Assembly (NCBI GenBank): GCA_907164885.2
Contig: OU015501.1
Coordinates: 27,796,132-27,860,131 of the forward strand
Length of the DNA: 64,000 nucleotides
Source of the DNA: Dolomedes plantarius
Taxonomy: Eukaryota; Arthropoda; Arachnida; Araneae; Dolomedidae
Direction of reading: 5' to 3'
Shown here: positions 1 through 10,598 of the stretch, piece by piece
Layout: each line of letters starts with the position of its first letter
Position numbering within the stretch: the first letter of the stretch is position 1
Notes under the pieces: model-generated
Databases searched by the model: none
Told to the model about the DNA's origin: nothing
What the model saw: the letters and a program-made list of their open reading frames with translations, nothing else
Program-made: the position numbers and the translations under genes

Positions 1-2618
1 AATATACTTTATGTAATTATTGTATTAAATATTATGTAAATGATGGATTTTATGACATTTATTTTCTTTTTAAATTTTTTTCAAACCTGACTGGATAAAA
101 CAAATATTTGTTTTAAGAGCTGGTTCTAATACCTGATTGCAATGTGAATGTAAACATTTTATATTTTAATCTCATCAATTTGTATTTGGTGAGTTAAGGA
201 TATACTTTATGTAATGTATATGCATTAGCATTCATGTATACATCTTTGAAAATGTATGAGAAAAAAATATATACTGTTTTTGATTTGGTGTTCACTGACA
301 CAGAGCATTTAATATTTTGTACTGAATAACTTGTTTTTCTCTTTATGTGCACCACTAATATTCATTAATCACAACAGGTTATTATTCACTGTTAAAGATC
401 ACAGTTGACGAAGCTAAAGATATTGATACATTGTGTGTAATATGCACAATATTAAGTCCTTTGCACACTGTGCATGACATGTGCAATATTCAAAGTTTTA
501 CTGATATATCATCATAAGAGCTTTTTTATTTTTCCTGATAAAATTAAGAGTATGGTTTTGATATGTGTTCATTATTTTGTTACATACATTTTTAAGTCAG
601 TTCTTTTCACTCTTCCACACTTCATGCCTACTATTTAGTTTTCATAACACTCATACTTTCCTTTTAAACCATATATTATTTAAATCACTTAAGTATCATT
701 TTTTTTCTATTATGTAGTGGTACCTGATTAATAAAAAAAAAATGTCTATGCTGGCATTGATTTACTTGTAGTGTTTTTATGAAAAGCACATTATATACCT
801 TGTATGATAAAACCTAAATTCAGCAGATACTAGATGCTATGTAGTAGTAGTTTTCTAAATTATTTTACCTAAATTATAGTTAATGTTATATTTTTGTAGT
901 ATTATCCATGTTATCCTGATGTATTAAAGTTTTACGTTATTATATGTGACTTTTTATTGAAGTTAACCTTATAGAATGGTGAAGAGGAGTATTTAGTGTT
1001 ATTTTGATGAAATTTTGTCATTTGCTAGAGCTGCAAATTGCTCTTAGTTTAAAAAACTAAGTAAGTGTATGAGATGTTAAAGTTCTGTTTGTAATTTATT
1101 TAACTTTATTCTATCACAGTGCTAGAGTACATAATCTATAGCTGTCACAGGAGAAGATGAGTGTTTTGGTATACTTTTAATATCTAATGAATACATGAAT
1201 TGAGGAAGACACTTGAAACAGTATCTCATATAAAATCAATACTGTCCAGTAGACTCAGAAGTTCAGTTTTCATTGATTATTCCATTTAAAATACAAAATT
1301 TTAAGCTGAATGCTCAGAAGAATTGCTTCAATGATAACACTGTATTTGGAACACAGTATTTTGATAAACACAATATTCATCTAAACATCTCTTCTACCCT
1401 GATAAAGTAGCTATTAAAAAATGGGATAATAATGGGACCAAGCTTTTTTCAGCACTTTCAGCTAAGTGTAATGTATATAACATTGTAGTTTAGAATCATA
1501 TCTACATTGACTGAATTGAGAGTGAAAGAGTAAATCAGTACAACTAAACAAATGTACAAGGTTATTTTTCCTTAATGCACCCAAGAAAAGGTAAATCTTG
1601 AGATTTTTTTTCTTTAATTCTAATTCTTGACACTGATCAAAATATTCATTTAATCTCTATTTGAAACCATGTTTATTCCTGTACATTTACCTGGTAATTT
1701 TTCATCAGTGTTTTCCAAATAAATGAAAGACTTGGAAAGTTTCATTGATATATGTTTATTTGTAGTCTGCCTGATATCTAGTTTAAACTGAGGAGCTTGT
1801 TAATGCATTCTTGATATTTATATAAATGATTTGCACTCTAAGTAAGATCGATGGATTTTATTTATTTCTTATTTTAAAAAAAGGCTCATGTTCATAATTT
1901 GTACATCAGAAGGTATGATAAACTATTCCATATTCTTTTGTTAGGTTGGCTGGATTTGGGAAGGGGCAGTTATCTTTTGCTTCCAGACGGCAGATTGGGA
2001 GATATCATTTAAAGCTGATAAAAAAAAAAGCAATAAAATAAAAACTAAATAAAATTTAAAAAAAGGGAAAAAAAGTAATGAACAATCTTGCCTCTTTGGG
2101 TTTCAAACCTATAGATTGTGGTACAAGTAGGGCTAGATCTCTCTAGCCATCATCTATCTAATTTGACTTTGAGGTTCTTTAAATGATTTAAAATGTCATT
2201 AAATGATTATTAGTATTCTATTGTTTAAATATATTTGTGCAAGCAGTATCTGAAAATTCATAGTGGAATGTAAAAATGGCTGTTGCCCTTTTTACATTCT
2301 ACTGTCGATTTTAAGAAACTCTTTTTATTGATTTACTGTTGTAAGTTTTATGTAATATATTATTTCGGTAAGAATTTCCATGCACAATTTGAAAAGAAAC
2401 CACTCTTTATGCGTGGAAAACACCCTAAAGAACCTAATTGATTCATTCTTCAAGGAAAAGTAGAATACTCTTAAAGTTGAGAATGCCACTTATCTTTTTC
2501 CCCCCCTTCCTCATGTTATTTTAGAAGGAACCATCCAAGATAATCATGAACTTAAACAAAGCGATACCGTCGTTTATGTGCTCTAGTAGTTGGACTTAAA
2601 ACTCTTTTTCAAAGAACT
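1..2618. other. AT-rich stretch, no gene seen
   Basis: No open frame of useful length, no recognisable protein motif, no terminal inverted repeats. Runs of A and T near 720-740 and 2020-2075 are the only local structure. It could be intron, intergenic DNA or a long 3' UTR; the sequence does not decide this. Confidence 0.6.
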
Positions 2619-3826
2619 GTCTAACCCAGGAGTTTCCAAAGTGTGTGCCGCGGCACCCTGGGGTGCCGCGAAGCGCTCATGATCGTCAATCTAATCTATT
2701 GCTAAGGGCTATTCTGATATAACTTGACGAAAATGGACAAAAAGGCGGAAAACAACTCTCCTCTTCGAGTCCGCTATTGAATATCTTTGGGTTTGCTTAG
2801 AGAGGGGAGATCGAATCAATAGATCAGGCACAGTTTTAGGAGTGTCCGGTTTTGTCTCGTGGAACATCTCATATAGGCTTTCCCATAGCCGGTCGTGTTC
2901 TTGTCTTGTATGTGCATTCTTCCTTAGCAAAAGAAAAAAAAATGTCAGTGCACTCTCCGGAGAACGGTCGGAGGGCACCTGCCTAAAGAATTTCGAGGAT
3001 GCCTTCTGTATGTTCTTTGCACCTGCCCTCTGGGCTGCAAATATTTCACAATAACGAACGGGAGTGGTGACATTCCTTCTCCCCTTACCTCCGACTGCTC
3101 ATATCGTCTTGAGTATTCGGGCAGGTAGTCCTGTCGTCAGTTATCTCACTAGTGGTCGCTGTATAGATATTTTTCGTAAAAATAGATGGATTTTTGATGA
3201 AAAAAAAAACGATAATGCAAGTACTAATAAAGATCATGCATCGACATGTGACGTGAGTAGAAAGAAGCAGAAATGCCACAAATACGAAGACAGCTACTTG
3301 GATTTTGGCTTCACTTCAATAGAAGTCAATGACGAAGAGAGACCGCAATGTGTGATCTCTGTTCTAAAATTCTATCATCCGAGAACATGAATCCAAGTAA
3401 ATTGAGACGGCACCTTGAAAAAACGCATCCCAACATGGTCGACAAACCACGTGAATATTTTAGTAGAAAAATGAAACATTTGCACCAACAAAAAAATGTT
3501 TTCACAAAGCAAGCGTCAGTGCCAAAAAATGCCTTGTTGGCGTCATTCAAGGTGGCATTTAGAGTAGTAAAGTGCAAAAAGGCCCACACTATTGCCGAGG
3601 AATTAATTCTACCGGCTGCAGTGGACATGGCTAATATAATGATAGGAGAAAATGTGGGGAAACTTCGGGCGAATATTCCTTTGTCGAACAACACCATCAA
3701 TCGAAGTATCCAGCACATGGCTCAGGATCTCAACGATCAATTGATAGAAAAAATGAAAGGAAATGAATTTGGACTGCAAGTAGACGAGGCCGCAGATAGC
3801 AATAAGGCTGAACACCTCATCAGCTA

Positions 3827-4447
3827 CCGGTTGTCCCAAAAATGAGCGACGATTTGAAAAATCAAAGAAAAACGGATGGTGATAGAAATATACGGTTTGC
3901 TGCATTCTGCTTAGGTATCCAGGGAATTTATTCTCCCCAATTTTCAAAATTAGTTACAAAGTTCGTCAACAGATGGCGCTGCTGACTGGGAAAACTATAA
4001 AACAATGTTTTCAAAGCCAGAAGCATACGCAAAGTCGCATGGATTGGCCTCCCTATTCGCCAGATTTGACGCCATGCGATTTTTTTTCTTTGATGGTACA
4101 AAAGACCAGGTGTATCGCCACAATCCACAAACTGTAGATAAACTAGAACAGTACATCTCTGCTTGTCAGAACATTCAAACTGAAATGTTTCCACGGGCGT
4201 CTGCGAATTTTGACCTCAGATTGCGCCCCGTTGTTGCTGCAAACAGTGGTTATTTTGAAAACATTGTTTTATAGTTTTTCCCAGTCAGCAGCGCCATCTG
4301 TTGACGAACTTTGTAACTAATTTTGAAAATTGGTGAGAATAAATTCCCTGGTTACCTAAGCAGAATGCAGCAAACCGTACATTTCTATCGCCTTCCGTTT
4401 TTCTTTAATTGATTTTTCAAATCGTCGGTCATTTTTGGGACACCCGG
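3827..4447 (+). mobile_element. Tc1/mariner-type element with long terminal inverted repeats, nested in hAT
   Basis: 621 bp, flanked by TA (3825-3826, 4448-4449). The ends read CCGGTTGTCCCAAAAATGA and, inverted, CCGGGTGTCCCAAAAATGA. The inverted arms are about 188 bp each (3827-4014 and 4254-4447) and very similar, so the element can form a large hairpin. The centre carries the tail of a transposase. It interrupts the hAT transposase frame, so it arrived later. Confidence 0.9.
4030..4274 (+). pseudogene. Tc1/mariner-type transposase, C-terminal fragment
   Basis: Translation gives DWPPYSPDLTPCDFF at about 4040-4085, the C-terminal catalytic block of IS630/Tc1/mariner enzymes. A frameshift in the run of eight T at 4080-4088 moves the frame, which then reads KDQVYRHNPQTVDKLEQYI and ends at a stop at 4272. 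The N-terminal DNA-binding domain and the first two catalytic residues are absent. The ending resembles the large arthropod Tc3-like group whose members end in a similar Leu/Arg-rich segment. Not functional. Confidence 0.75.
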
Positions 4448-5105
4448 TATGCACGTTTCATTGATGGTTGTACTGTTGTTGAAGACCTGCTTTGTGGAAG
4501 TGCAACGGCTGAAGATATGTTCGATATCCTTGACACATTTATGACGGGAAATGTACGCTATTGTGCAGTGAGCAGCAGGCTCACCCGTCACACCAAAATT
4601 AAACACATATTCCAAGATTATTTGGAAGGTAATTTAATTATTAATTTTTTTAATGTTTTCTTATTAATTACAATTAAAGTGCTTGTGTGATTTTTAAACA
4701 CAAGTTGTATTAATGTTATTACCACTTATCTAATTTCTTCTTTACAGTCGTACAAATATGAAATATATATATTATACATAATATATATAATAATAATAAT
4801 ATACCACAAATAGATATTATATGACGAGAGTGCCGTGAAAAAATTCTAATTCTCTTAAGGATGCCACGACTTGGATAAGTTTGGGAACCCCTGGTCTAAC
4901 CCAAAGACTTTGACTACAGTTCGAGACAAATCCTCGATTAACTGGATCATACCGATCGTTTGTTCCGCATTTCAAGTCTTCTTACTGCGTATGATTGCTG
5001 TGTAAGGTTGTTGGTATTCTCTCTCTGATCATATAAACCTGCCCACCTTCAAGTTCTTTTTTTTTTTTTTTTTAATTTCTCATGCAGAAACCTGTGGAAA
5101 AAGTA

Positions 5106-6398
5106 CGAGGTGCTACCCAAAAGTTCCCAAAATTTGATTCACGCTTGTAAACGGACTTAGATACCGCCAAACGCCACTAGAGGGATTTCCGTACATTCTT
5201 TGTGAGTCAGTATGCCAAGGAGCTTCATTATAAGTGGACGTCTTCGTTGTTGGTAAACAATTTTTGATTGTTGTTTGCGATTTTTCAATGGCCGATTTGA
5301 AGGAACAGCGAATTTGTATAAAGTTTTATTTTAAACTCGGTAAGACTGCTGCAGAAACACACAAAATGTTAAAAGAAGTATTCGGGAATGTCACTTTAGG
5401 CCCAACACAAACTTTCGAGTGGTTCAAGCGCTTCAAAAATAGCCGAACACCAGTTGATGATGAACGTTACGAACGACCATCTACCGGCATTACACCATAA
5501 AGTGTCGCGTCTGTGCGGAATGCAGTGGTGAATGATCGCAGGCAGACCATTTAAGACATTTGTAACGTTGTGGGATTATCCTATGGCACATGCCGGAGGA
5601 TTTTATCGGAAGAATTAAACAGGTGAAGAATAACAGCAAAGTTTGTTTCTGTTCGCCACTTACGAGTCATGGCACAATGTCGCATGAATCTCTGTACAGA
5701 CTTGAAGGAACAGCTGCGAACTGATCCAGACTTTTTTTTTCTAAGGTTGTCACATTGGCGAAAGTTGGGATTATGGGTATTATCCCGAAACGAAACAACA
5801 GTCGTCACAATGGAAAAGCCCATTTTCACCTCTGCCAAAGAAAACCCATTGTGAAGAGCAACATCAAATCCTTACTGATCTGTTTTTTTTTTCTATAATG
5901 AGGGGATTATCCACAAGAAGTTCGTACCTGCGGGTCAGGCGATTAGCGCAGAATTTTACCGTGATGTCCTGTGGTGGCTAAGGGAGGACATGAGAAGGAA
6001 ACGTCCACAGATTGAAACGACTAGGTTCTCCACCATGATAATGTGAGACATCATAATGCTTTTATTATACAGCAATTTTTGGCAAAAAACATGGCCGTTG
6101 TTCCTCATCCACCTTACTCTTTCAACTTAAATCCTTGCGACTTTTTCCTCTTTCCAAAGATGAAAATCAAGTTGAAGGGACGCAAATTTGATACGATAGA
6201 GAAGATTCAAGATAAAACGCAGATGGTGCTGAACACATTAATGAAAAAAGACTTCCAGCAGGCATTGCTTTTGTAGCAGAAGCTCCGGGATCGGTGTTTA
6301 CAATCCCAAGGGGACTACTTTGACGGTGGCGAGTAAGATAAAGGTATTCTACAACTTTGTTTATCGATACATTTCGGGAATTTTTGGGTAGCATCTCG
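5106..6398 (+). mobile_element. mariner element, near full length but decayed
   Basis: 1,293 bp, the normal size of mariner. Flanked by TA at 5104-5105 and 6399-6400. The ends are CGAGGTGCTACCCAAAAGT and, inverted, CGAGATGCTACCCAAAAAT. The transposase remnant is on the plus strand. Confidence 0.9.
5288..6277 (+). pseudogene. mariner transposase (SETMAR-like), multiply broken
   Basis: The start ATG at 5288 gives MADLKEQRICIKFYFKLGKT, the first helix-turn-helix of mariner transposases; FEWFKRFKNSR follows. A stop at 5498 ends the first frame and the second helix-turn-helix (GLSYGTCRRILSEELN) continues beyond it. The TGDES block holding the first catalytic Asp is lost: the sequence near 5745-5775 reads TLAKVG there. 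The second Asp (HHDNV, about 6031) and the third (NPCDFFLFP, about 6130) are kept, 33 residues apart as read against 34 in mariner. Two long T runs (5731-5740, 5882-5892) coincide with frame changes. Likely length when intact about 345 residues. Inactive. Confidence 0.85.
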
Positions 6399-6519
6399 TA
6401 CTTAGATATACAGACAAAAGGGAAAAAACTGCAAAAGAGAACAAAATGGCAAATGCATAAACAAGAAAAGCAACTCTGATACAATTCTCATGCGATAACG
6501 GGCTCCCAATAACGTCTGA

Positions 6520-6740
6520 ACAGAGAACGTCCAGTTAGGCGGGGCAGGACAGGATGTGCTTAGCATCCGTGTTGTCGGAATCGCAAATAGGGCATATATC
6601 GCTAAAAAAAAAAAAAAAAACATTTCCCATTCTGTTTAAATGCACAGTCAGGCAGTCATGTTCAGTTTTGCAATCCCGAAAGCAGCAACTGCAATTTCAT
6701 GTGGGCCACCGGGAAGGCCTTCAGGGCTTTGCTTCGCACT
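6520..6740 (-). pseudogene. LINE C-terminal fragment, zinc-knuckle region
   Basis: On the minus strand the translation reads FRDCKTEHDCLTVHLNRMG, then a run of six Phe codons from a T run (6603-6620 on plus as A), then DICPICDSDNTDAKHILSCP. The HDCL-x-HL-x-R-x-G stretch followed by CxxC...H...C is the end of the RNase H/C-terminal part of arthropod LINE ORF2 proteins. A second copy of the same region is found at 51.8-52 kb. The T run looks inserted into the reading frame without breaking it. Only this scrap is recognisable. Confidence 0.6.
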
Positions 6741-6839
6741 TCATTTTGAAAACGGTAATACCTTCAAAAAGTACAAACTTTACACTTTGATTTTTTTTTT
6801 AAAATCTCCCCCGAGGCCGGTATTTAACTAACCGTTGGT

Positions 6840-7530
6840 TTATATAACTGAGAGCATTAGTAGCATGATCGAATAGTCCATTGGCAGGCCGATGTTACCA
6901 TCCTTAAAGTCGACGAAATGGTCACAAGAGATGTATTTAATGTAACGCGCACTGTGAACAGTTGTGATTTCGATAAAACATTTGACATTTAATCTAGAAT
7001 AGCAAATACAAAGGTTCCTGAGTTGGTATCGTTTTGTATTTCGTGTCTGATAACATCACTTGAGGCATTTATGATATTAATTTGGGGAGATGGAGAGGCT
7101 TCCGGCAAAAAATTGTCGCAGTTTTTATATGCGCAGGAAGATAAGCTCACAGACTCTAAAAAATTCCTTTATTGTTTGCTTTGTTTGATATCTCTGTTTC
7201 GTTGTGCCTTAGATGAAGTTCTTGATAGGAAAAGTTCGAATTTTTTCGATCAGCCCTTTAAAAAAGTCTCCAATTCTTGTCTCTCGGTTGCTGTGTTTAT
7301 TTATGTTTGACATACGTTAAGAGCCAATCATAACATCTAATCTTTGCTTACCAAATATTCCGAATTTAACAGAACTTCACATGTCTAAGATTCCGAAATT
7401 TCAGTTGTAGTGAAATTTTCATTACTCATCGAAAATAAACAAAATCTTTTGTTTTCCTTTGTGCTTGCTAATTAATTTAATTTTTGGAATTTGTTATTTA
7501 ACTTAATTTTTCACCCATTCATTTTCACTT
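6840..7530. other. AT-rich stretch, possibly downstream Copia remnant
   Basis: No gene I can support. It lies directly downstream, in minus orientation, of a Copia reverse-transcriptase fragment, so it may hold the decayed rest of that element, but translations in this stretch show no clear RT or RNase H motif. Confidence 0.3.
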
Positions 7531-7534
7531 ATCC

Positions 7535-7960
7535 TGGAGATTGGATCGTATAAACTTTTTGTGTTTAGATTACCATTCAGATAAGCTGACTTTACGTCTA
7601 CTTATGTATGTTCACAAAGAGATACGATACTAATAATGTGTACAAAAATCTATTTTTAGAAAATCTTAAAACTAGAGAAACTATATCCGAGTAATTCACA
7701 CCAAATTTTTTTTTAAATCCCCGCGTAATCAGCCTAGCTTTAAATCTTTTTTTTTCTGATCATCTTTTTTTATGGAGTAAATCCATCTATTTCCACATTT
7801 TTGAATTAGGAGGTGGATCTATCAGTTCTCACACCTGTCTTTCTTTCATTGTTTTTATTTCTTCCTGCATTGCTGCTCATTCCAAATTTTTTCCGTGGAA
7901 GTACTCAGAAATCTTACTTAAAAACAATTATTTCTGACAATGATAGAATTTTGATTACTA
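7535..7960 (-). pseudogene. Copia-type retrotransposon pol, start of reverse transcriptase
   Basis: Minus-strand translations in two frames give MQEEIKTMKERQV, a stop, ELIDPPPNSKM, then GNRWIYSIKKDDQ and finally VDVKSAYLNGNLN. This is the entry into the Ty1/Copia reverse transcriptase: the Trp-Val/Ile-Tyr-Lys-Lys block and the VDVK(S/T)A(Y/F)LNG motif that carries the first catalytic Asp. There are several frameshifts and stops. The fragment is cut at its upstream side by the Tc1 element at 7961. No LTRs were found. What lies beyond that element (9552-9655) could be further Copia sequence, but I cannot show it. Confidence 0.75.
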
Positions 7961-9549
7961 CAGTGTGTAACAAAATTATAAGACCACTGTGGATTTTGTG
8001 ATTTTTACTATAAATAGCATAATTTTCTAAAAATTAAATTAGGTTGATAATAAATGAAATATAAAATATATGTATATTATTTTTAAGAGATATTTGACTA
8101 TACTAATTATTTTATCAACAATTTCAAATTTTTCCAATCAAATATCTGTAACAAAATTATAAGACCACTAGTTAAAACAATTTTTTTTAATAAAACTAAT
8201 ATGATGTTGATCTACCATTTATCTGAATAACTTCAAATACTCGATTTTTCCTTGAATTAATTAGGGTTTCGAGCAAATATTTGGGAATTTTGTCTCATTC
8301 ATTCATGATAGCTAGTTCCAATTCATGCATAGAATCATACTGACGGTTATTTGCATACACTTGAGGAGCCAAATGGCCCCACAAGTTTTCGGTGGTATCA
8401 AGGTCTGGAGTAAGGCTTGGCCAGTTTAAGACCTCCATTTTTTCTTTTTGAAACCAGTTTTTAGTTGATTTAGACACATGGCATGGTGCATTGTCTTTCT
8501 GAAATTTCCAGTTTGATCCTCCTAAAAATGGGCCAAAAGGTATAAGGTGTTGGTAAAGCAGTTGTTGATAACAAATGGAGTCCATTTTTCCAAGAACTCG
8601 CTGCAGATCACATTTCCCATCATGTGCAAAAGCTCCCCACACCATCACAGAGCCACCACCCATCTGTCTACTGAAGAAAACCCGAGGTTCCGTTCGTAAA
8701 TCATGCCAGTAGGAAATATTTATCGTCCGGGTCATCCAAATTAAATTTTTTTTTCGTCGGAAAAAAATATTTTTCCAAGCAACCTCCCAGGTCATGACTT
8801 CCTTTGCCCTCTTCAGCCTTCCTTCTCTATGATGCTTTAACAGTCTTGGTTTTCTTTTTAATTTCCGAAGAGCAACATTTGAATTTGATCTTAAAGTGCG
8901 CCAGACTGTCATATGTGAAATAGTTTTACTTGTCTGCTGTGTTATTTTACGAGTAGACAAGTTCTGTTTCTTTGCAAGCTTGAAAATTCGTCTATTATCG
9001 CGAGCTGAAAATTTACTCTTTCTGCCAGATTTTATATTTTCCATAAAAATCTCTTTTACTTAAAACGTTATGAATAGCAGTTTTAGAACGTTTAAGTATC
9101 TTACTTATTTCACGTTCCGATTTTCCAGAGCCCTTATAAAACCAAATATTTCGAACTTTTAGTTCAGATAATTCTCTTCCACGTGGCATTGTGAATTTCC
9201 TCATAAAAACAAACAAATTAAATTCTATTTTCTTTTACAATATTATCGTTTGGACTTTTTTTTGATGTAAAGATACGGTTTATCTACGATTTTGAAAGAA
9301 AAAATAAAATAGTTTTAAAAACTCAAACGATTTTAAATAAAAAATAAGTGGTCTTATATTTATGTTACACCGAGATTTCAAAAAATTGTTTGCTGTGGGA
9401 AATTAACTCAATTTTGTTTCCTTTAAGCGATTTATTTGAGAAAATATAACTTTTTTCATTTGCTTCAAATTTTAAAATTATTCATTTTATGCAGTGTAAT
9501 ATTAAAATGAGTGATATTTTGGGTGGTCTTATAATTTTGTTACACACTG
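7961..9549 (-). mobile_element. Tc1-like element, 1.59 kb
   Basis: Flanked by TA at 7959-7960 and 9550-9551. The ends read CAGTGTGTAACAAAATTATA and its inverted copy at 9530-9549. The terminal repeats match over about 26 bp, so the copy is fairly young. Transposase on the minus strand. It sits inside a Copia pol fragment. Confidence 0.92.
8295..9189 (-). pseudogene. Tc1 transposase, DD34E, two or more frameshifts
   Basis: The likely start is the ATG at 9189 (MPRGRELSELKVRNIWFYK), which begins the first helix-turn-helix. The frame shifts near 9030 into GRKSKFSARDNRRIFKLAK, the second helix-turn-helix. TVWRTLRSNSN and WLKRAK-like segments follow. The first catalytic block near 8740-8765 is scrambled by a frameshift next to runs of A (reads RRKKNLIWMTRT where SDEKKFNLDG would be expected). 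GSVMVWGAFAHDGK, then KDNAPCH (second Asp) and LDTTENLWGHL (Glu) follow with exactly 34 residues between Asp and Glu. Length matches the family (about 300-340). DNA cut-and-paste transposase at TA sites when intact; this copy is probably dead. Confidence 0.88.
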
Positions 9550-9656
9550 TATATGTATCTGAGCTACCAATATCTTTTAATACCTTTTTGCCACTTTTTT
9601 CAAGGAACTGATAGAATTCTTGGCAAGTCATTTTAAAATTACATTTAGTCTTGATA

Positions 9657-10596
9657 ATTTGGAATACAGTGTCTGGCCACCGGTCTTAAGATATGAGAAA
9701 TGTTACGCTGGCTGTTCAGATTACCGTCGTCGCGAACAAGAGGTTTTCGTATCGTGTACCCAATGACTGCTCATACCATCGCACCAGGTGCAGGGCCGAA
9801 TATGACGATATTGAATGCAAGCAGGCCACGTGCGTTCTTCTCGGTGTCTCCAGACACGGATACGTCCATCATGATGCTGCACACAGAACCGAGACTCATC
9901 TGAAAAGACGACGTGGTGCCACTCCTGCATCCAGTTTTGTCGTTGGGCGCACCACTGTCGCCGTGCGTCTATATGCTGCAGTGTAAAGGGAAGCCGCAGT
10001 AATGGTAACCATGCAGACAGTTCGTGCTGCTCCAGACGTCGTCGCACTGTCCGTGTGGATACTTGTCGTGCTGCAAACAAGCCCATTTCCTGATTCAAGG
10101 TCAATGATGTGGCTGTACGATCCTGCAAGGCCAACCTGACAACTCTCGGGTGTTTGTGGTGGGAGGCCGTTGAGATCTTGCATGGCGTTCAGTATGACCC
10201 CTCCTGAACCCATCGATTCCATATTCGCATGACAGCCGTTGGGTTCCGACCAATGTGAGTAGCAATATCGCGGAACGATAAACCGCACTCTCGATAGGGC
10301 ACGATCCTGCCGCTATCCAATTCCGAGATGTGCTGGTAGCCGTTTCTCCTTCTTATACGAGGCATAACACGATCTTCTCACAAACAACCAACATTCAAAT
10401 GCGATTTCCAAATGAGAAACCCACTACGTAACTTTCCTTTTATACAGAGTTTGATATGCCGTTTCTCCCGCCTGCGTCGTTCGATTGCGCTTAAATGCGA
10501 ATCATTTGCATATCCCAGCATCTTCTTCCTTTCATGCGAATTTGACGTTTGTATCATCCCTCCTTCATGGTGTTGCAATTTTAATGGCCAGCAGTG
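9657..10596 (-). mobile_element. Tc1-like element, one end missing
   Basis: The right end, inverted, begins CACTGCTGGCCATTAAAATT, and is followed by TA (10597-10598). The other end is missing: recognisable transposase stops at about 9657 before the block with the second catalytic Asp. Belongs to the same broad group as the fragment ending at 19411, which has a very similar terminus. Confidence 0.8.
9660..10365 (-). pseudogene. Tc1 transposase, N-terminal two thirds
   Basis: The start ATG at 10365 gives MPRIRRRNGYQHISELDSGR, followed by the first helix-turn-helix (LSFRDIATHIGRNPTAVMRI, WNRWVQEG). A frameshift near 10140-10200 leads to ISTRTVRRRLEQHELSAW-like sequence. VVFSDESRFCVQHHDGRIR carries the first catalytic Asp. 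A further frameshift near 9800 leads into HILRPVARHCIPNYQD, where the copy stops. The QQDNARPH and SPIEH blocks are lost. Neighbouring Tc1 at 7961-9549 is a different subfamily. Confidence 0.85.
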
Positions 10597-10598
10597 TA

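Larger units (their letters stand above)
3190..4628 (+). pseudogene. hAT transposase, BED finger, broken and truncated
   Basis: Remnant of a ZBED5/SCAND3-like hAT transposase. The first part (to about 3357) leads into a BED zinc finger: a Cys-x2-Cys pair at about 3345-3362 followed by HLEKTHP near 3416-3435. A frameshift falls inside the finger, at about 3355-3360. The frame starting at 3348 continues through AEELILPAAVDMA to LQVDEA (the first catalytic Asp of hAT enzymes) and stops after the TA insertion site at 3825. When the insert 3827-4447 and one TA are removed, translation runs on in frame as YARFIDGCTVVEDLL to about 4545. The later RNase-H-fold part, the insertion domain and the C-terminal dimerisation region are missing, so the source element was already internally deleted. 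It cannot make an active enzyme. Confidence 0.85.
2627..4893 (+). mobile_element. hAT element (BED-finger/ZBED-like), 2.27 kb
   Basis: The left end reads CAGGAGTTTCCAAAGTGTG and the right end, reverse-complemented, starts CAGGGGTTCCCAAACTT, the usual hAT terminus in animals. Both ends are flanked by the same 8 bp, GTCTAACC (2619-2626 and 4894-4901), the hAT target duplication length. Transposase remnants lie on the plus strand and a Tc1/mariner-type element is inserted inside. The terminal repeats differ at several bases, so the copy is old. Confidence 0.9.

Noticed and set aside
9552..9655. Copia integrase sequence beyond the Tc1 insertion
   Set aside because: The translation is open (TCQEFYQFLEKSGKKVLKDI) and would fit the position, but it has no integrase motif I can name.
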